Source of the DNA: Streptomyces rugosispiralis
GTDB taxonomy: Bacteria > Actinomycetota > Actinomycetes > Streptomycetales > Streptomycetaceae
Reading direction: 5' to 3'
Length of the DNA: 64,000 nt
Assembly: GCF_024505145.1 (NCBI RefSeq)
Contig: NZ_JANIAA010000031.1
Location: 60,386 to 124,385 of the forward strand
A model generated the notes under the pieces. The model ran no database searches and was not told the origin of the DNA. It saw only the letters and a list, made by a program, of their open reading frames with translations. The first letter of the stretch is position 1, and the number at the start of each line of letters is the position of its first letter. Both the position numbers and the translations under genes were made by a program. Of the stretch, positions 1-8,203 are shown piece by piece.

Positions 1-655
1 TGGAGAAGTGGCTGACCTGGGAGGTGAGGATGCGCAGCCGGGGCAGGATCGCGGATTTGGCGATCGTCTCGCCGACGGCGGTGGCCTCCTTCTCGACCAG
101 GGCGCACGCCTCGTCGCGGGCGAGCAGCATCGCCTGGAGATTGGACTGGGTGCCGCCGCTGGTGAAGATGCCGTCCGCGGCCTCGCCGAGGCCGATGCGC
201 TCGGCGGTCCAGTCGATCAGCCGGCGCTCGATCAGGGTGCCGCCGGCGCTCTGGTCCCAGGTGTCGAGGGAGGAGTTGACGGCGGAGAGGACGGCCTCGC
301 CCAGCAGTGCGGGGATCACCACGGGGCAGTTGAGGTGGGCCAGGTAGCGCGGGTGGTGGAAGTAGACGGCGTCCTTGAGGTAGACGCCCTCCAGCTCCTT
401 CAGTGCGGCGTCCGGATCGCCGAGCGGGCGCTCCAGGTCGATTCCGGAGATCTCGGGGGCGAGTTCGGCGGGAGTGATGCCGGTGAAGGGGCGCTCGGCG
501 CGGGCGACGGTGGCGGCCACCAGGCCGACGCCGTCGGTCACGGAGCGCCGATAGCGTTCCGCCGTACGGCCGTTGAAGAGGTGGGCCCTGCCATCCGCCG
601 CCCCGGGTATCGGCTCCGGCGACGGGTCCTCAGCGGTCTGCGCGAGGGAACTCAC
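1..655 (-). CDS. desA: DesA-like pyridoxal-phosphate lysine decarboxylase, N-terminal part (runs off the window)
   Basis: Reading the minus strand gives an open frame from a GTG at 655 to the window edge (about 218 residues). A good ribosome site (AGAAGGGA) lies 6 nt before the GTG. The protein contains YFHHPRYLAHLNCP, NSSLDTWDQS and FTSGGTQSNLQAML, which are group II PLP decarboxylase motifs of the diaminobutyrate/lysine decarboxylase type; the PLP lysine lies beyond the edge. In Streptomyces, DesA converts lysine to cadaverine, the first step of desferrioxamine synthesis. Identity rests on the family motifs plus its place directly behind desE and desF, the order known from S. coelicolor. 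I see no iron box between desF and this gene, so it may be read through from desE/desF. Confidence 0.85.
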   Translation of the reverse strand, partial: MSSLAQTAEDPSPEPIPGAADGRAHLFNGRTAERYRRSVTDGVGLVAATVARAERPFTGITPAELAPEISGIDLERPLGDPDAALKELEGVYLKDAVYFHHPRYLAHLNCPVVIPALLGEAVLSAVNSSLDTWDQSAGGTLIERRLIDWTAERIGLGEAADGIFTSGGTQSNLQAMLLARDEACALVEKEATAVGETIAKSAILPRLRILTSQVSHFS

Positions 656-733
656 GGTCTGTCCCTTCTGGAAACGAGCATGCGGGCGTGCGGACGGCGC
701 GGGCATGCGGCTGGGTGGGGGAGGGGCGGCCCG

Positions 734-797
734 CGACCCGACGGCCTGACGACCCGATGGCCTGACGACCCGACGGCCTGACGACCCGATGGTCTGG
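734..797. repeat. 16-nt tandem repeat, 4 copies
   Basis: Four copies of a 16-nt unit (CGACCCGAYGGCCTGA) start at 734, 750, 766 and 782. They lie in the non-coding stretch between desF and desA. The unit alternates GACGG and GATGG, so the copies are nearly but not fully identical. Nothing coding is seen here. Confidence 0.85.
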
Positions 798-922
798 TGG
801 GCGTGCGGGGGCGCTGGACGTGGCGGCGGGGCGTGCGGGGGCGCGCCCAGCGGTCGGCCGCCTGGCGTCCGGCGGTCGGTCCTCCGCGGTCCTATGGATG
901 GATTCAGTTGTGCGCCGCGGTT

Positions 923-970
923 GTGGGTTCGGTTGTGGGTTCGGCCGTGGGTTCGGCTGTGGGTCGCGGC
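923..970. repeat. 12-nt tandem repeat, 4 copies
   Basis: A GTGGGTTCGGYT-like unit begins at 923, 935, 947 and 959, just downstream of the desF stop codon. The 656-1002 gap between desF and desA holds this array and the 16-nt array, with no gene and no recognisable iron box. Confidence 0.8.
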
Positions 971-1002
971 TGTGGGAGGGAGAGGGGGTACGGCGACGGG
1001 GG

Positions 1003-1887
1003 TCAGTCGTCGGTCGCGGGGCCGGTGCCCGACACGGCCTCCTCGACGAGCTGCTCCTCACAGGCGCCCAGACGCCAGTAGCCGGTGAAGGTGACGGCCT
1101 TACGGTCGAAGCCGCGCTCGCGCACCAGGTGGCGGCGGAGCGCCTTGACCGTTCCGGCCTCGCCCGCGATCCAGGCGTACGGCGTGCCGTGGGGCAGTTC
1201 GGTGGCGCCCACGGCGTTCAGCAGCGGGGCGGAGCGCGTGGTGCCGGGGGCCACGGCGTCCCGGACCAGCCAGGTGATCTCGGCCTTCGCCTCGGTGCGC
1301 AGCTCCTGGATGTCCTCGGCGTGCTGGACCTCGAGCCACACCTTGACGGGGAAGTCGGCGGGCAGCCATTCGAGGATGCCCGCGATGGCGGGCAGCGCGG
1401 TCTCGTCGCCGGTGATCAGCACCCAGTCGGTCCTGGACGGCGGCCGGAAGTCCACGCCGCCGTTGTCCGCCACGACCGGGCCCAGCAGGGTGACGCGGTC
1501 GCCGGCCTCGGCCCGCGCGGCCCAGCGGGCGGCCGGGCCGCTGTCGTGGTGCAGCGCGAAGTCCACGTCGATCTCGTCCGGGTCGCGGCGCTGCCGGCGC
1601 ACCGTGTAGGAGCGCATGATGCCGCGTTCGGCCGGGTCCATCGCCCGCCAGGTGGTGAACCAGCCCTCCCCGGCCTCGACCGGCACCACCGGGGCGGTCT
1701 GGCCGGGGTGCGGCAGGAAGAGTTTGAAGCGCTGGTCGCGGCCTCCGCTGGTGAAGTCCTTCAGACAGGCGCCGCCGAAGGTGATCCGCGCCATGGACGG
1801 TCCGAGCGAGCGGGTCCGTACGACCCGCGCGTCGAAGAACCGGAACGGGGTGGCGGTGGTGGCGGTTTTGATGGCTGCGGTGGTCAT
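1003..1887 (-). CDS. desF: siderophore-interacting protein / ferric-siderophore reductase DesF
   Basis: A 294-residue protein of the siderophore-interacting (SIP, ViuB-like) flavoreductase family. It is expected to reduce Fe(III) in imported ferrioxamine in the cytoplasm, releasing iron. Visible motifs are the FAD-binding RSYTVR (residues 92-97), the nucleotide-binding GDETALPAI (160-168) and the family C-terminal signature YWRLGACEE (270-278). Length is usual for the family. It lies 61 nt behind desE on the same strand and before desA, which matches the known desEF-desABCD order. The N-terminus is Thr/Ala rich, so the exact start is slightly uncertain. Confidence 0.9.
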   Translation of the reverse strand: MTTAAIKTATTATPFRFFDARVVRTRSLGPSMARITFGGACLKDFTSGGRDQRFKLFLPHPGQTAPVVPVEAGEGWFTTWRAMDPAERGIMRSYTVRRQRRDPDEIDVDFALHHDSGPAARWAARAEAGDRVTLLGPVVADNGGVDFRPPSRTDWVLITGDETALPAIAGILEWLPADFPVKVWLEVQHAEDIQELRTEAKAEITWLVRDAVAPGTTRSAPLLNAVGATELPHGTPYAWIAGEAGTVKALRRHLVRERGFDRKAVTFTGYWRLGACEEQLVEEAVSGTGPATDD

Positions 1888-1948
1888 GGGAGGGGGGTCT
1901 TCCCTTCGCTTGCCGTGGGGAGGCCGGGGCCAGCCGGTCGACTGACCG

Positions 1949-2974
1949 TCAGCTGACCTTCTTCGCGTCCTGGATGGCCTTGGTGAGGGACTCGACGAGC
2001 GGGGCGGCGCCGGCGTACGAGAAGCGCGGCTCGCTGCTCCAGGGGGTGATCTGACCCGCCTTGACCGCGGCCAGCTTGGACCAGGTCGGCTTGGAGGTCA
2101 GGGCGCTGGGCTGGAGGGTCGCGGTGCGGTTGTCGAGGAAGAGGATGTCGGCGTCGTACTTGTCGGCGTTCTCCCAGCTCAGGCTCTCGAAGTAGCCGCC
2201 CTTGTCGGGCTTTTCGGGGACGACGAAGTCGACGCCGAGCTCGCTGAAGTAGATCAGGTCGGCATTGATCTTCGGGTTGGAGACATAGAAGAGATCGGCG
2301 CTGGCGGAGCAGGCCATGACCTTGATCTTGTGCGATTTGACAGTTTTGCGCAGGGTCTCGGTGGCCTTCTCGAACCGCGCCTTGGCGTCGGTGACCTTCT
2401 TGGCCTTCAGATCGGCGCCGAGCGCCTCGGCCAGCGCGGCATAGCGCTTGATGGGTTCGAGCATGGAGATCCGGCCGGTGGAGATGGCGGCGCTGGGGGC
2501 CAGTTGCAGGATCTTCTTCTTGCTGTCGTCCGGGATGTAGAAGAGCGCGCCCGGGTCGAACATGTTGGTGATCAGCAGATCGGGGCCGAGCGAGGCGTAC
2601 TTCTCGACGTTGAACTGGCCCCAGGTGTTGCCCAGGGACGTGGCCTGGTCGACCGGGAAGTCGCCCGCCTGGACGTCCGGCTTGCCGTTCTTCAGCGTGG
2701 TCGGGCCGAAGACGCCCGTGATCTGCTTCTCGATGCCGAAGTCGTAGAGCGCGGCCGCCGCGCCGATGTAGGCCACGATGTGCCGCGGCCGGCTGTCGAG
2801 ACTGATCTTCTTCTCGCGGTCATCGGTGAACGACCAGGAGCCGCCGCCGTCGTCGCCGCCGGAGCCCGAACCGCCTTTGTTTCCGCAGGCGGTGACCAGG
2901 GCTCCGAGTCCGAGGGCGCCGCCCGCGGTGAGCAGACCGCGGCGGGAGAGGGGGAGTGCTCTGGCCTGGCGCAT
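1949..2974 (-). CDS. desE: ferrioxamine-binding lipoprotein DesE
   Basis: Periplasmic-type substrate-binding protein of the iron-siderophore ABC importer family (341 residues from the chosen start). The N-terminus has SRRGLL (residues 10-15) followed by a hydrophobic stretch and the lipobox LVTAC (Cys30), so it is probably a Tat-exported lipoprotein. The mature part starts with a Gly/Ser-rich linker and then RHIVAYIGAAAALYDFG, typical of the fold. I chose ATG 2974 because GAGAGAG lies before it; an in-frame ATG at 3013 would add 13 residues and lies very close to the iron box. It delivers ferrioxamine to an importer not in this window. Confidence 0.88.
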   Translation of the reverse strand: MRQARALPLSRRGLLTAGGALGLGALVTACGNKGGSGSGGDDGGGSWSFTDDREKKISLDSRPRHIVAYIGAAAALYDFGIEKQITGVFGPTTLKNGKPDVQAGDFPVDQATSLGNTWGQFNVEKYASLGPDLLITNMFDPGALFYIPDDSKKKILQLAPSAAISTGRISMLEPIKRYAALAEALGADLKAKKVTDAKARFEKATETLRKTVKSHKIKVMACSASADLFYVSNPKINADLIYFSELGVDFVVPEKPDKGGYFESLSWENADKYDADILFLDNRTATLQPSALTSKPTWSKLAAVKAGQITPWSSEPRFSYAGAAPLVESLTKAIQDAKKVS

Positions 2975-3036
2975 GAAGGTGCTCTCTCTCGATGCGTACG
3001 GGGGCATGGCCACGGGACGGCGACCCGAGGACGTAG

Positions 3037-3055
3037 TTAGGTTAGCCTAACCAAC
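3037..3055. promoter_or_regulatory. iron box (DmdR1/IdeR-type operator) upstream of desE
   Basis: TTAGGTTAGCCTAACCAAC closely matches the actinobacterial 19-bp iron box (TTAGGTTAGGCTAACCTAA-like) and is palindromic around its centre. It sits 63 nt before the preferred desE start. By established knowledge DmdR1 with Fe(II) binds such boxes and represses des genes when iron is plentiful. Confidence 0.88.
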
Positions 3056-3100
3056 CTGTTTGTCCAGTGGGCGGGGTCGTTCCGGGCCTCACATCGAGGG

Positions 3101-3188
3101 GCTCAGACGGCCGTTCAGAGCGGCTCAGACGGCCGGTCGGAGCGGCTCATACGGCCGTTCAGAGCGGCTCATACGGCCGGTCGGAGCG
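3101..3188. repeat. 22-nt tandem repeat, 4 copies
   Basis: Units beginning GCTCAKACGGCCG start at 3101, 3123, 3145 and 3167 and run up to the stop codon of the reductase gene. Each unit contains the palindrome ACGGCCGT or a variant of it. Position at the gene end suggests a role in transcription termination or simply a minisatellite; I cannot tell which. Confidence 0.85.
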
Positions 3189-3191
3189 GTT

Positions 3192-4160
3192 TCACAGGTC
3201 CAGCACCAATCGCGGGCCAAGGCAGCGTGAGACGCAGATCATCATCGTCTCGCCCGAGGCCCGCTCCTCGTCGGTGAGCACGGAGTCGTGGTGGTCCACC
3301 TCCCCCTCGACGACGTCCGTCTCACACGTCCCACAGGTGCCCTGCTCGCAGGAGTACAAAACCGGTACCCCCGCCGCCTCGACCGTGCGCAGCACGCTGC
3401 GCTCCGGCTCCACGGTGAGCGTCAGCCCGGAGCGGGTGAGCACCAACTCGAAGGCCCGGCCCGCCGATTCGGCGCCCGCGTCGTCCGTACGGGGCTGGAA
3501 GCGCTCGGTGCGCAGGGACCCCTCGGGCCAGTCGCGGCACGCCTCCTCGGCGACTTGGAGCAGCGGTTCGGGGCCGCAGCAGTAGACGAGGGTGCCGGGA
3601 TCGGCCGGGGCGGTGAGATACGGCACGAGGTCGAGCGGCCCCTCCTCGTCCTGCGGCACCAGGCGCACCTTGTCGCCGTGGCGGTCGGCGAGCTGGTCCG
3701 CGAAGGCCATCGAGGCACGGGTGCGCCCGCCGTACAGCAGCCGCCAGTCGGCGCCCGCGGCCTCGGCGGCGGCCGTCATGGGGAGGAGGGGCGTGATGCC
3801 GATGCCGCCCGCGATGAACAGATAGCGGGCCGCCGGGCGCAGCGCGAAGTGGTTGCGCGGCCCGCGCACCCGCACCGTACTGCCCTCGGTGAGGGTGTCG
3901 TGCACCTGGGCGGAGCCGCCGCGCCCGGCGGGGGCGCGGAGCACCGCGATCCGCCAGGAGGCGCGGTCGGCGGGGTCGCCGCACAGCGAGTACTGCCGGG
4001 TGGGGCCCGCGTCGAGGACGAGATCGAGATGGGCGCCGGGCTCCCAGGCCGGGAGGTCGCGGCCCGCCGGGTGGCGCAGCGTCAGCGCCACCACGTCCGA
4101 GGCCACCTCCTCCCTGCGGGCCACCAGCAGGGTGTCCTCGTACTCGGCGCCGGGGTTCAT
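3192..4160 (-). CDS. vanB: Rieske-oxygenase reductase, PDR/VanB family (FMN/NAD/[2Fe-2S])
   Basis: A 322-residue phthalate-dioxygenase-reductase-type protein. It has an N-terminal flavin domain with RQYSLCGDP, a nucleotide domain with FIAGGIGITPLLPM and YCCGPEPLL, and a C-terminal plant-type [2Fe-2S] ferredoxin with Cys271, Cys276, Cys279 and Cys309. It passes electrons from NAD(P)H to the terminal oxygenase encoded two genes upstream. Its ATG overlaps the stop of the 68-aa gene by 4 nt (ATGA), so it is translationally coupled. The substrate (vanillate) is inferred from similarity in architecture only. Confidence 0.85.
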   Translation of the reverse strand: MNPGAEYEDTLLVARREEVASDVVALTLRHPAGRDLPAWEPGAHLDLVLDAGPTRQYSLCGDPADRASWRIAVLRAPAGRGGSAQVHDTLTEGSTVRVRGPRNHFALRPAARYLFIAGGIGITPLLPMTAAAEAAGADWRLLYGGRTRASMAFADQLADRHGDKVRLVPQDEEGPLDLVPYLTAPADPGTLVYCCGPEPLLQVAEEACRDWPEGSLRTERFQPRTDDAGAESAGRAFELVLTRSGLTLTVEPERSVLRTVEAAGVPVLYSCEQGTCGTCETDVVEGEVDHHDSVLTDEERASGETMMICVSRCLGPRLVLDL

Positions 4161-4363
4161 GAACGGGGCTCCTCACGGTGGCCGGTGGGCTGATCCTCGG
4201 AGGGAACGGCGGGGTGGTGCCCGCTGGGGTGGGCGAGCATCCACTGCCACAGCTCGACCGGGTCCTCCGCGGTGCGCTCGGCGCCGCAGTGGCAGACCCC
4301 GTGCAGCACATCGGTGCCGGGCAGCCAGTCGATCCGGTACACCTCCGCCGTGGGCGTGCTCAC
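4157..4363 (-). CDS. 68-aa protein with a CxC motif between oxygenase and reductase genes
   Basis: Starts at GTG 4363 with a GTGA overlap to the oxygenase stop, and ends with an ATGA overlap to the reductase start. Both 4-nt overlaps make it a real, translationally coupled member of the operon. The product contains GVCHCGAERTAEDPVELWQW and a His-rich stretch (HPSGHHP), hinting at a small metal-binding protein, but the motif is too short to assign a zinc ribbon. No function is known to me. It could be an accessory or stabilising subunit of this Rieske system. Confidence 0.8.
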   Translation of the reverse strand: MSTPTAEVYRIDWLPGTDVLHGVCHCGAERTAEDPVELWQWMLAHPSGHHPAVPSEDQPTGHREEPRS

Positions 4364-5421
4364 GGGGACGCCACGACCGGCGCGGTCTTCTCCCCTTCGG
4401 CGGCGAGGCGGGCGAGGATGCGGCGCGCGGCGAGTCCGCCGGTGTCGATGTTGATGCTGAGTTCCTGATAGCCCTCGCGCTCGGTGTCCAGGGCCTTCTG
4501 GAGCACGTTCAGCGCCGCCACGTCCTGGAGCACCACGGTCCGGTTGAGGTCGTGGAGGAAGGTGGACACCTCCTCGTCGTCCTGCGCGAAGTCCCGTGAG
4601 ACGGCCCAGAAGTCGTACACCTGGCGGTCGGTGGACGGGGTGATGGCGTAGGTGATCTCCACGTGGAAGGCGTTCGGGTCGGAGCCGTCCGGCTCGGGGC
4701 CCACCCCGACCGGGGCGATCCTGCTGTGCAGCAGATACAGACAGGGCGCGTGGTACTCGATGTCCTGCCAGCGGGTGATGCGGCCCTCGATACCGGTGGA
4801 GCGGGCGTAGAAGGGCGGGCATTCGGCGTCGTCCATGTGCCGGCTGACCCGGACCACGCCCGCGCCCTCGTCGACCTCCGTGGTGATCGGGGTCTCGGCG
4901 ACCTCGGGGGTGCCGATATAGCCGCCGTGCAGATACGTCTCGTGGGAGAGGTCCAGCAGATTGTCCACGAGCAGGCCGTAGTCGGCGTCGATCGGCTCCA
5001 TGCCGCCCACCGTCGTCCAGCGCGGATCGGCCAGCCAGGGGGCGCGCGGCACCGCGCCGGGGTCGGCGAGCGCCGGGTCCCCGATCCACACCCACACCAG
5101 CGAGTCCCGCTCGACGACGGGGTAGGAGCGGACCCGGGCGGTGCGCGGGACGCGCTTCTGGCCCGGTACGAACACACAGGTGCCGCCGGTGTCGTAGGTG
5201 AAGCCGTGGTAGCCGCAGACGACGGTGTCGCCGTCGAGCCGGCCGGCGGTGAGCGGATAGCGGCGGTGCACACAGCGGTCGGCGAGCGCGATGACCTGGT
5301 CGTCGGACTCGGCGCGGTAGAAGGCGATGGGCTCGTCGAGGAAGGTGCGTCCCAGCAGCTCGCGGCCGATTTCGCGGCCGTAGGCGGCGACGTACCACTG
5401 GTTTTTCGCGAAGGCGGTCAT
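4360..5421 (-). CDS. vanA: Rieske non-heme iron oxygenase, vanillate O-demethylase (VanA)-like
   Basis: A 353-residue terminal oxygenase. The Rieske [2Fe-2S] ligands are Cys50, His52, Cys69 and His72. The mononuclear iron site is visible as DNLLDLSHETYLH (residues 153-165, His160 and His165 with a bridging Asp). Length and layout match VanA-type O-demethylases, which convert vanillate to protocatechuate with O2. It is first in a three-gene coupled operon with a 68-aa gene and the reductase. Other methoxy-aromatic or carboxylate substrates are possible. Confidence 0.82.
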   Translation of the reverse strand: MTAFAKNQWYVAAYGREIGRELLGRTFLDEPIAFYRAESDDQVIALADRCVHRRYPLTAGRLDGDTVVCGYHGFTYDTGGTCVFVPGQKRVPRTARVRSYPVVERDSLVWVWIGDPALADPGAVPRAPWLADPRWTTVGGMEPIDADYGLLVDNLLDLSHETYLHGGYIGTPEVAETPITTEVDEGAGVVRVSRHMDDAECPPFYARSTGIEGRITRWQDIEYHAPCLYLLHSRIAPVGVGPEPDGSDPNAFHVEITYAITPSTDRQVYDFWAVSRDFAQDDEEVSTFLHDLNRTVVLQDVAALNVLQKALDTEREGYQELSINIDTGGLAARRILARLAAEGEKTAPVVASP

Positions 5422-5457
5422 GCGTGCCAGCGTGGTGACGCCCGTTACGCACGGGCA

Positions 5458-5486
5458 ACGGCCCTTCCACTGAGTGGAAGGGCCGT
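5458..5486. terminator. perfect 12-bp hairpin terminator
   Basis: ACGGCCCTTCCA (5458-5469), a 5-nt loop, then TGGAAGGGCCGT (5475-5486). It lies downstream of the small membrane genes on the minus strand and upstream of vanA, so it probably insulates the oxygenase operon. Confidence 0.75.
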
Positions 5487-5547
5487 GCGGGGAGGTGTGC
5501 CGCGGTGTGCCGCCGGGCGGTGGGCGGTCGGCGGACCGCCGGGCGGG

Positions 5548-5826
5548 TCAGCCGCCGAACTGCCAGAAGACGGAGTGATTCAGCGTCAGCAGGACGATCA
5601 GCAGGACCACATCGGCGATGCCGAGGGCGATCCCGAGCAGCGCCCGGCCCCTGCGGCGGGTGTCCCGGGCGATGGCGAGCGTCCCGAGGACGATCGCGCA
5701 GGGCCCGAAGACCGCGTTGAAGAGCAGCAGGCCGATCAGGCCGAGCACGAAGGAGGCGACGGCCATGCCGTCGGCGTCCCGGCGCGCCCGGACCGGTGAG
5801 GTGCGGGACGGTGCGGTGAGTGCCAT
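5548..5826 (-). CDS. small DUF4190-type membrane protein
   Basis: 92 residues from ATG 5826. It has a basic N-terminus, then DGMAVASFVLGLIGLLLF and a second hydrophobic segment (LLGIALGIADVVLLIVLL), giving two membrane helices with an RDTRRRG cytoplasmic loop. This is the usual DUF4190 pattern. An in-frame TTG at 5835 would make a TTGA overlap with the upstream small gene, so coupling is possible. Function unknown; such proteins are common in Streptomyces. Confidence 0.72.
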   Translation of the reverse strand: MALTAPSRTSPVRARRDADGMAVASFVLGLIGLLLFNAVFGPCAIVLGTLAIARDTRRRGRALLGIALGIADVVLLIVLLTLNHSVFWQFGG

Positions 5827-5831
5827 GGGTC

Positions 5832-5987
5832 TCAAGCCCCCTTGTGCCCGGTGCGTTCGCGGATGAAGAAGACCAGCAGCCAGGCGCCGATGGCGCCCGC
5901 GGCGGCGAGGAACAGGGGGAGCGGGGTGTGCGCCGCCGCCCCCAGAAGGACTCCCATCAGGGCGAGTGCCGCGACGATGAAGAGCAT
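5832..5987 (-). CDS. 51-aa two-helix membrane protein
   Basis: From ATG 5987, preceded by AAAGAGG. The protein is two hydrophobic helices (MLFIVAALALMGVLLGAAA and LFLAAAGAIGAWLLVFFI) and a short RERTGHKGA tail. A longer frame from 6074 exists, but the added residues are polar and overlap a palindromic operator. It is followed within a few bases by the DUF4190-like gene and transcribed divergently from a TetR gene, which probably controls both. Function unknown. Confidence 0.68.
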   Translation of the reverse strand: MLFIVAALALMGVLLGAAAHTPLPLFLAAAGAIGAWLLVFFIRERTGHKGA

Positions 5988-6040
5988 GGGTGCCTCTTTC
6001 GAAGTGACGATCCGGATGCGGTTGGCGTGCGGATGGTAAT

Positions 6041-6074
6041 TGTTCGGTGAACAGTTGGAATCACAACTGTTCAC
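6041..6074. promoter_or_regulatory. palindromic operator between TetR gene and small membrane genes
   Basis: Two overlapping inverted repeats: TGTTC-GGT-GAACA (6041-6053) and a perfect 11-bp pair GTGAACAGTTG (6047-6057) / CAACTGTTCAC (6064-6074). A related GAACGGCTGTTTACT follows near 6115. This lies in the divergent promoter region and is the likely binding site of the adjacent TetR protein. The assignment is inference from position and symmetry. Confidence 0.75.
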
Positions 6075-6137
6075 TGAGTTCCAGAGTACCCGCCCGAACC
6101 CTGGAAAAATTCAGCGAACGGCTGTTTACTGAATGAT

Positions 6138-6773
6138 ATGAGTCACACCCCCGGGGTCCGGCAGGCCCAGAAGGAGAAGACCCGGCGCGCCCTGATGGAC
6201 GCGGCGCTGCGGCTGCTGGAGGACCAGAGCCTGAGCAGCCTGGGGCTGCGCGAGGTCACGCGGGCGGTGGGGGTGGCCCCGGCCGCGTTCTACCGGCACT
6301 TCCGGGATCTGAGCGATCTCGGTGTCGCGCTGGTCGAGGAGAGCCTGGGCAGCCTGCACCATATGATCAACGCGATCCTCGCCGGTCAGGACGGTGACGA
6401 GGAGCGGATCGAGGCCACCGTCGACGCGGTCGCCGAGCATGTCCGCGGCTACCCCGCGCACATCCGCTTCATCGCACGTGAGCGGCATGGCGGGGTGCGC
6501 CCCGTGCGCCAGGCCATAGCCGCCGAGCTGGACCGATTCGCGGACGAGGTGGCCACCGCCTTCTGCCCGCAGCTCCCGGCGGAATCCTGGCCACCGGAGG
6601 ATGTCCGGATGCTTGCGGAGCTGTATGTGGACCACATGGTGATGACGGCGACGGCGTTCCTGGAGGCGCAGGCCGATCACCCCGAGGCCGCGGACGAGCG
6701 GCGGGTGGCCGCCACGGCGCGCAAACAGATGCTGCTGATCAGCCTCGGGCGCCACCACTGGCACGACGCGTGA
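6138..6773 (+). CDS. TetR-family regulator, FabR/DesT-like
   Basis: 211 residues. The N-terminal helix-turn-helix includes LSSLGLREVTRAVGVAPAAFYRHFRD, and the next segment (LSDLGVALVEESL) closely resembles FabR-type regulators of unsaturated fatty acid synthesis. The C-terminal half is the usual variable ligand domain. It is divergent from two small membrane genes with a strong palindrome between, so autoregulation and control of those genes are likely. Its 3' end overlaps the end of the convergent metalloprotease gene by 35 nt. Confidence 0.83.
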   Translation: MSHTPGVRQAQKEKTRRALMDAALRLLEDQSLSSLGLREVTRAVGVAPAAFYRHFRDLSDLGVALVEESLGSLHHMINAILAGQDGDEERIEATVDAVAEHVRGYPAHIRFIARERHGGVRPVRQAIAAELDRFADEVATAFCPQLPAESWPPEDVRMLAELYVDHMVMTATAFLEAQADHPEAADERRVAATARKQMLLISLGRHHWHDA

Positions 6774-8070
6774 TCTCCACGCCGTAGTCACCGGCCGCGT
6801 CCCGGCCGGTGACCCGGACGCGTATGCGTATGCCGTTCGCCGCGGCCTCGAAGGTCTCGCCGGGCGCGTAGGCCGCGTCGCTGAGCCCGGGGTGGACATT
6901 GCGCTCCCGGGTGCAGCCGCGGCCGTGGGGGGTGGAGTCCACGATGGTGACGGGGCCGCCGCCGGAGTCGACACCGGTGTTCACCCAGGAGATCAGGACC
7001 CCGGGCTTGCATATGGCCTCGTCGTTGCCGCCGGGCGCCCGCGCCTCGATGGCGTAGCCGGTGGACGGCGAGACGGGGACGATGACCAGCTTGGTGCCCT
7101 CCGGACGGCTCAGCGGGGACAGGGTGTGGGCGAAGACCCCGGGCCGGGCGGCGCACGCGATCTGCCGCGGGCCGAGCCAGCCCAGCTTCCACTTGTGCCA
7201 GGCCAGCAGGTCGTTGCCGGGGCCCCAGTCCTCGGACATCACATCCCAGTGGCCGGCCTTGTCGCCGCCGCCGTGGGTATAGAGGTCGGGCAGCCCGAAG
7301 ACATGGCCGTTCTCATGGGGCAGGACGCGGAAGCCGGTGCGGCGCAGCGAGCCGGAGCCGTCGTCCTGGCGGCTGTAGACGAAGGAGACATTGGCCAGCG
7401 GAACGCCGTCGGCGGTCGGGGCGTGCCGGTTGTCGGCGTAGGTGACGGACAGCACGGCATGCGCGGCCGGCGGCCCGGCGTTCGGGGTGACCAGGACGTT
7501 CACCAGGTCGTAGCGGCGGAAGTCGACCTTGGGGTCGGCGGACTTGGCGATGTCGGCGACCAGTTTGCGATAGCCCGGGTCGAAGGGGCTGCCGCGCTTG
7601 ATGCCGTACGCGCGGAACGGGCGCGGCATCCGCAGCCAGTGGGTGATCGGCATCTCGGGGCGGTAGTCCAGCCGTCCGTACGAGCTCCGCGCGAACCACC
7701 GGGAGGTCTGGGGGAAGAACTCCTCGAAGCGCTGGCGGGCGGTGCCCTGACCGCGGACATCGGGGAAGTCGATCATGAGGTTGAGGGCGTGGACGGTGCC
7801 GGTGCTGCGGCTGTAGCCGCGGCCGGTGGGTATGCCGTCGGCCATCTGGAGCCCCGGTCCGGAGGCGAGTGCGCAGGGCGCGAGGGAGCCGAAGGCCGGT
7901 CGCGCGGAGGGCGCCGGGGCCAGCTCGCGGGGCGCGGGGGGCGCGGGACGCGGGGCCGCCGCCGGGGCGACCACCGCCACCGTGAGCACGGCGGCGGTGG
8001 CGAACGCGCTGCCTCTGCGGGGCCGGCGTATTCGTATGCGGGGGCGGGTGGTCCCATGCGTCTGGTCCAT
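6739..8070 (-). CDS. secreted M6-family (immune-inhibitor-A-like) metalloprotease
   Basis: 443 residues. It starts with a basic, Arg-rich region and one hydrophobic stretch (FATAAVLTVAVVAPAAA), a secretion signal or anchor, then a Pro/Ala-rich linker. The zinc site HENGH (His252, Glu253, His256) is followed by VFGLPDLY, the M6 signature. Further on DVMSEDWGPGNDLLAWHKWKLGW matches the region carrying the third ligand and Met-turn in this clan. Expected to be an extracellular protease. No recognised neighbour in a pathway; it ends within the convergent TetR gene. Confidence 0.83.
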   Translation of the reverse strand: MDQTHGTTRPRIRIRRPRRGSAFATAAVLTVAVVAPAAAPRPAPPAPRELAPAPSARPAFGSLAPCALASGPGLQMADGIPTGRGYSRSTGTVHALNLMIDFPDVRGQGTARQRFEEFFPQTSRWFARSSYGRLDYRPEMPITHWLRMPRPFRAYGIKRGSPFDPGYRKLVADIAKSADPKVDFRRYDLVNVLVTPNAGPPAAHAVLSVTYADNRHAPTADGVPLANVSFVYSRQDDGSGSLRRTGFRVLPHENGHVFGLPDLYTHGGGDKAGHWDVMSEDWGPGNDLLAWHKWKLGWLGPRQIACAARPGVFAHTLSPLSRPEGTKLVIVPVSPSTGYAIEARAPGGNDEAICKPGVLISWVNTGVDSGGGPVTIVDSTPHGRGCTRERNVHPGLSDAAYAPGETFEAAANGIRIRVRVTGRDAAGDYGVEITRRASGGARG

Positions 8071-8203
8071 TGCCGACCACGGTGTGACGGCGTGGACCGG
8101 GGCGCCCGTGGGGTGCCGCCGATCGGTGGAATGACCTGCTCCGTCCGGGCGAAGGGGGGTGCCGGACAGGTGTGAGGCAGGTCACCTACGGACGGAGAAA
8201 TTC

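Noticed and set aside
8..781. 257-aa plus-strand frame over the desA region
   Set aside because: It is the antisense shadow of desA and the repeats; codon use and product composition (Gly/Asp/Ala run) are those of a reversed GC-rich gene.
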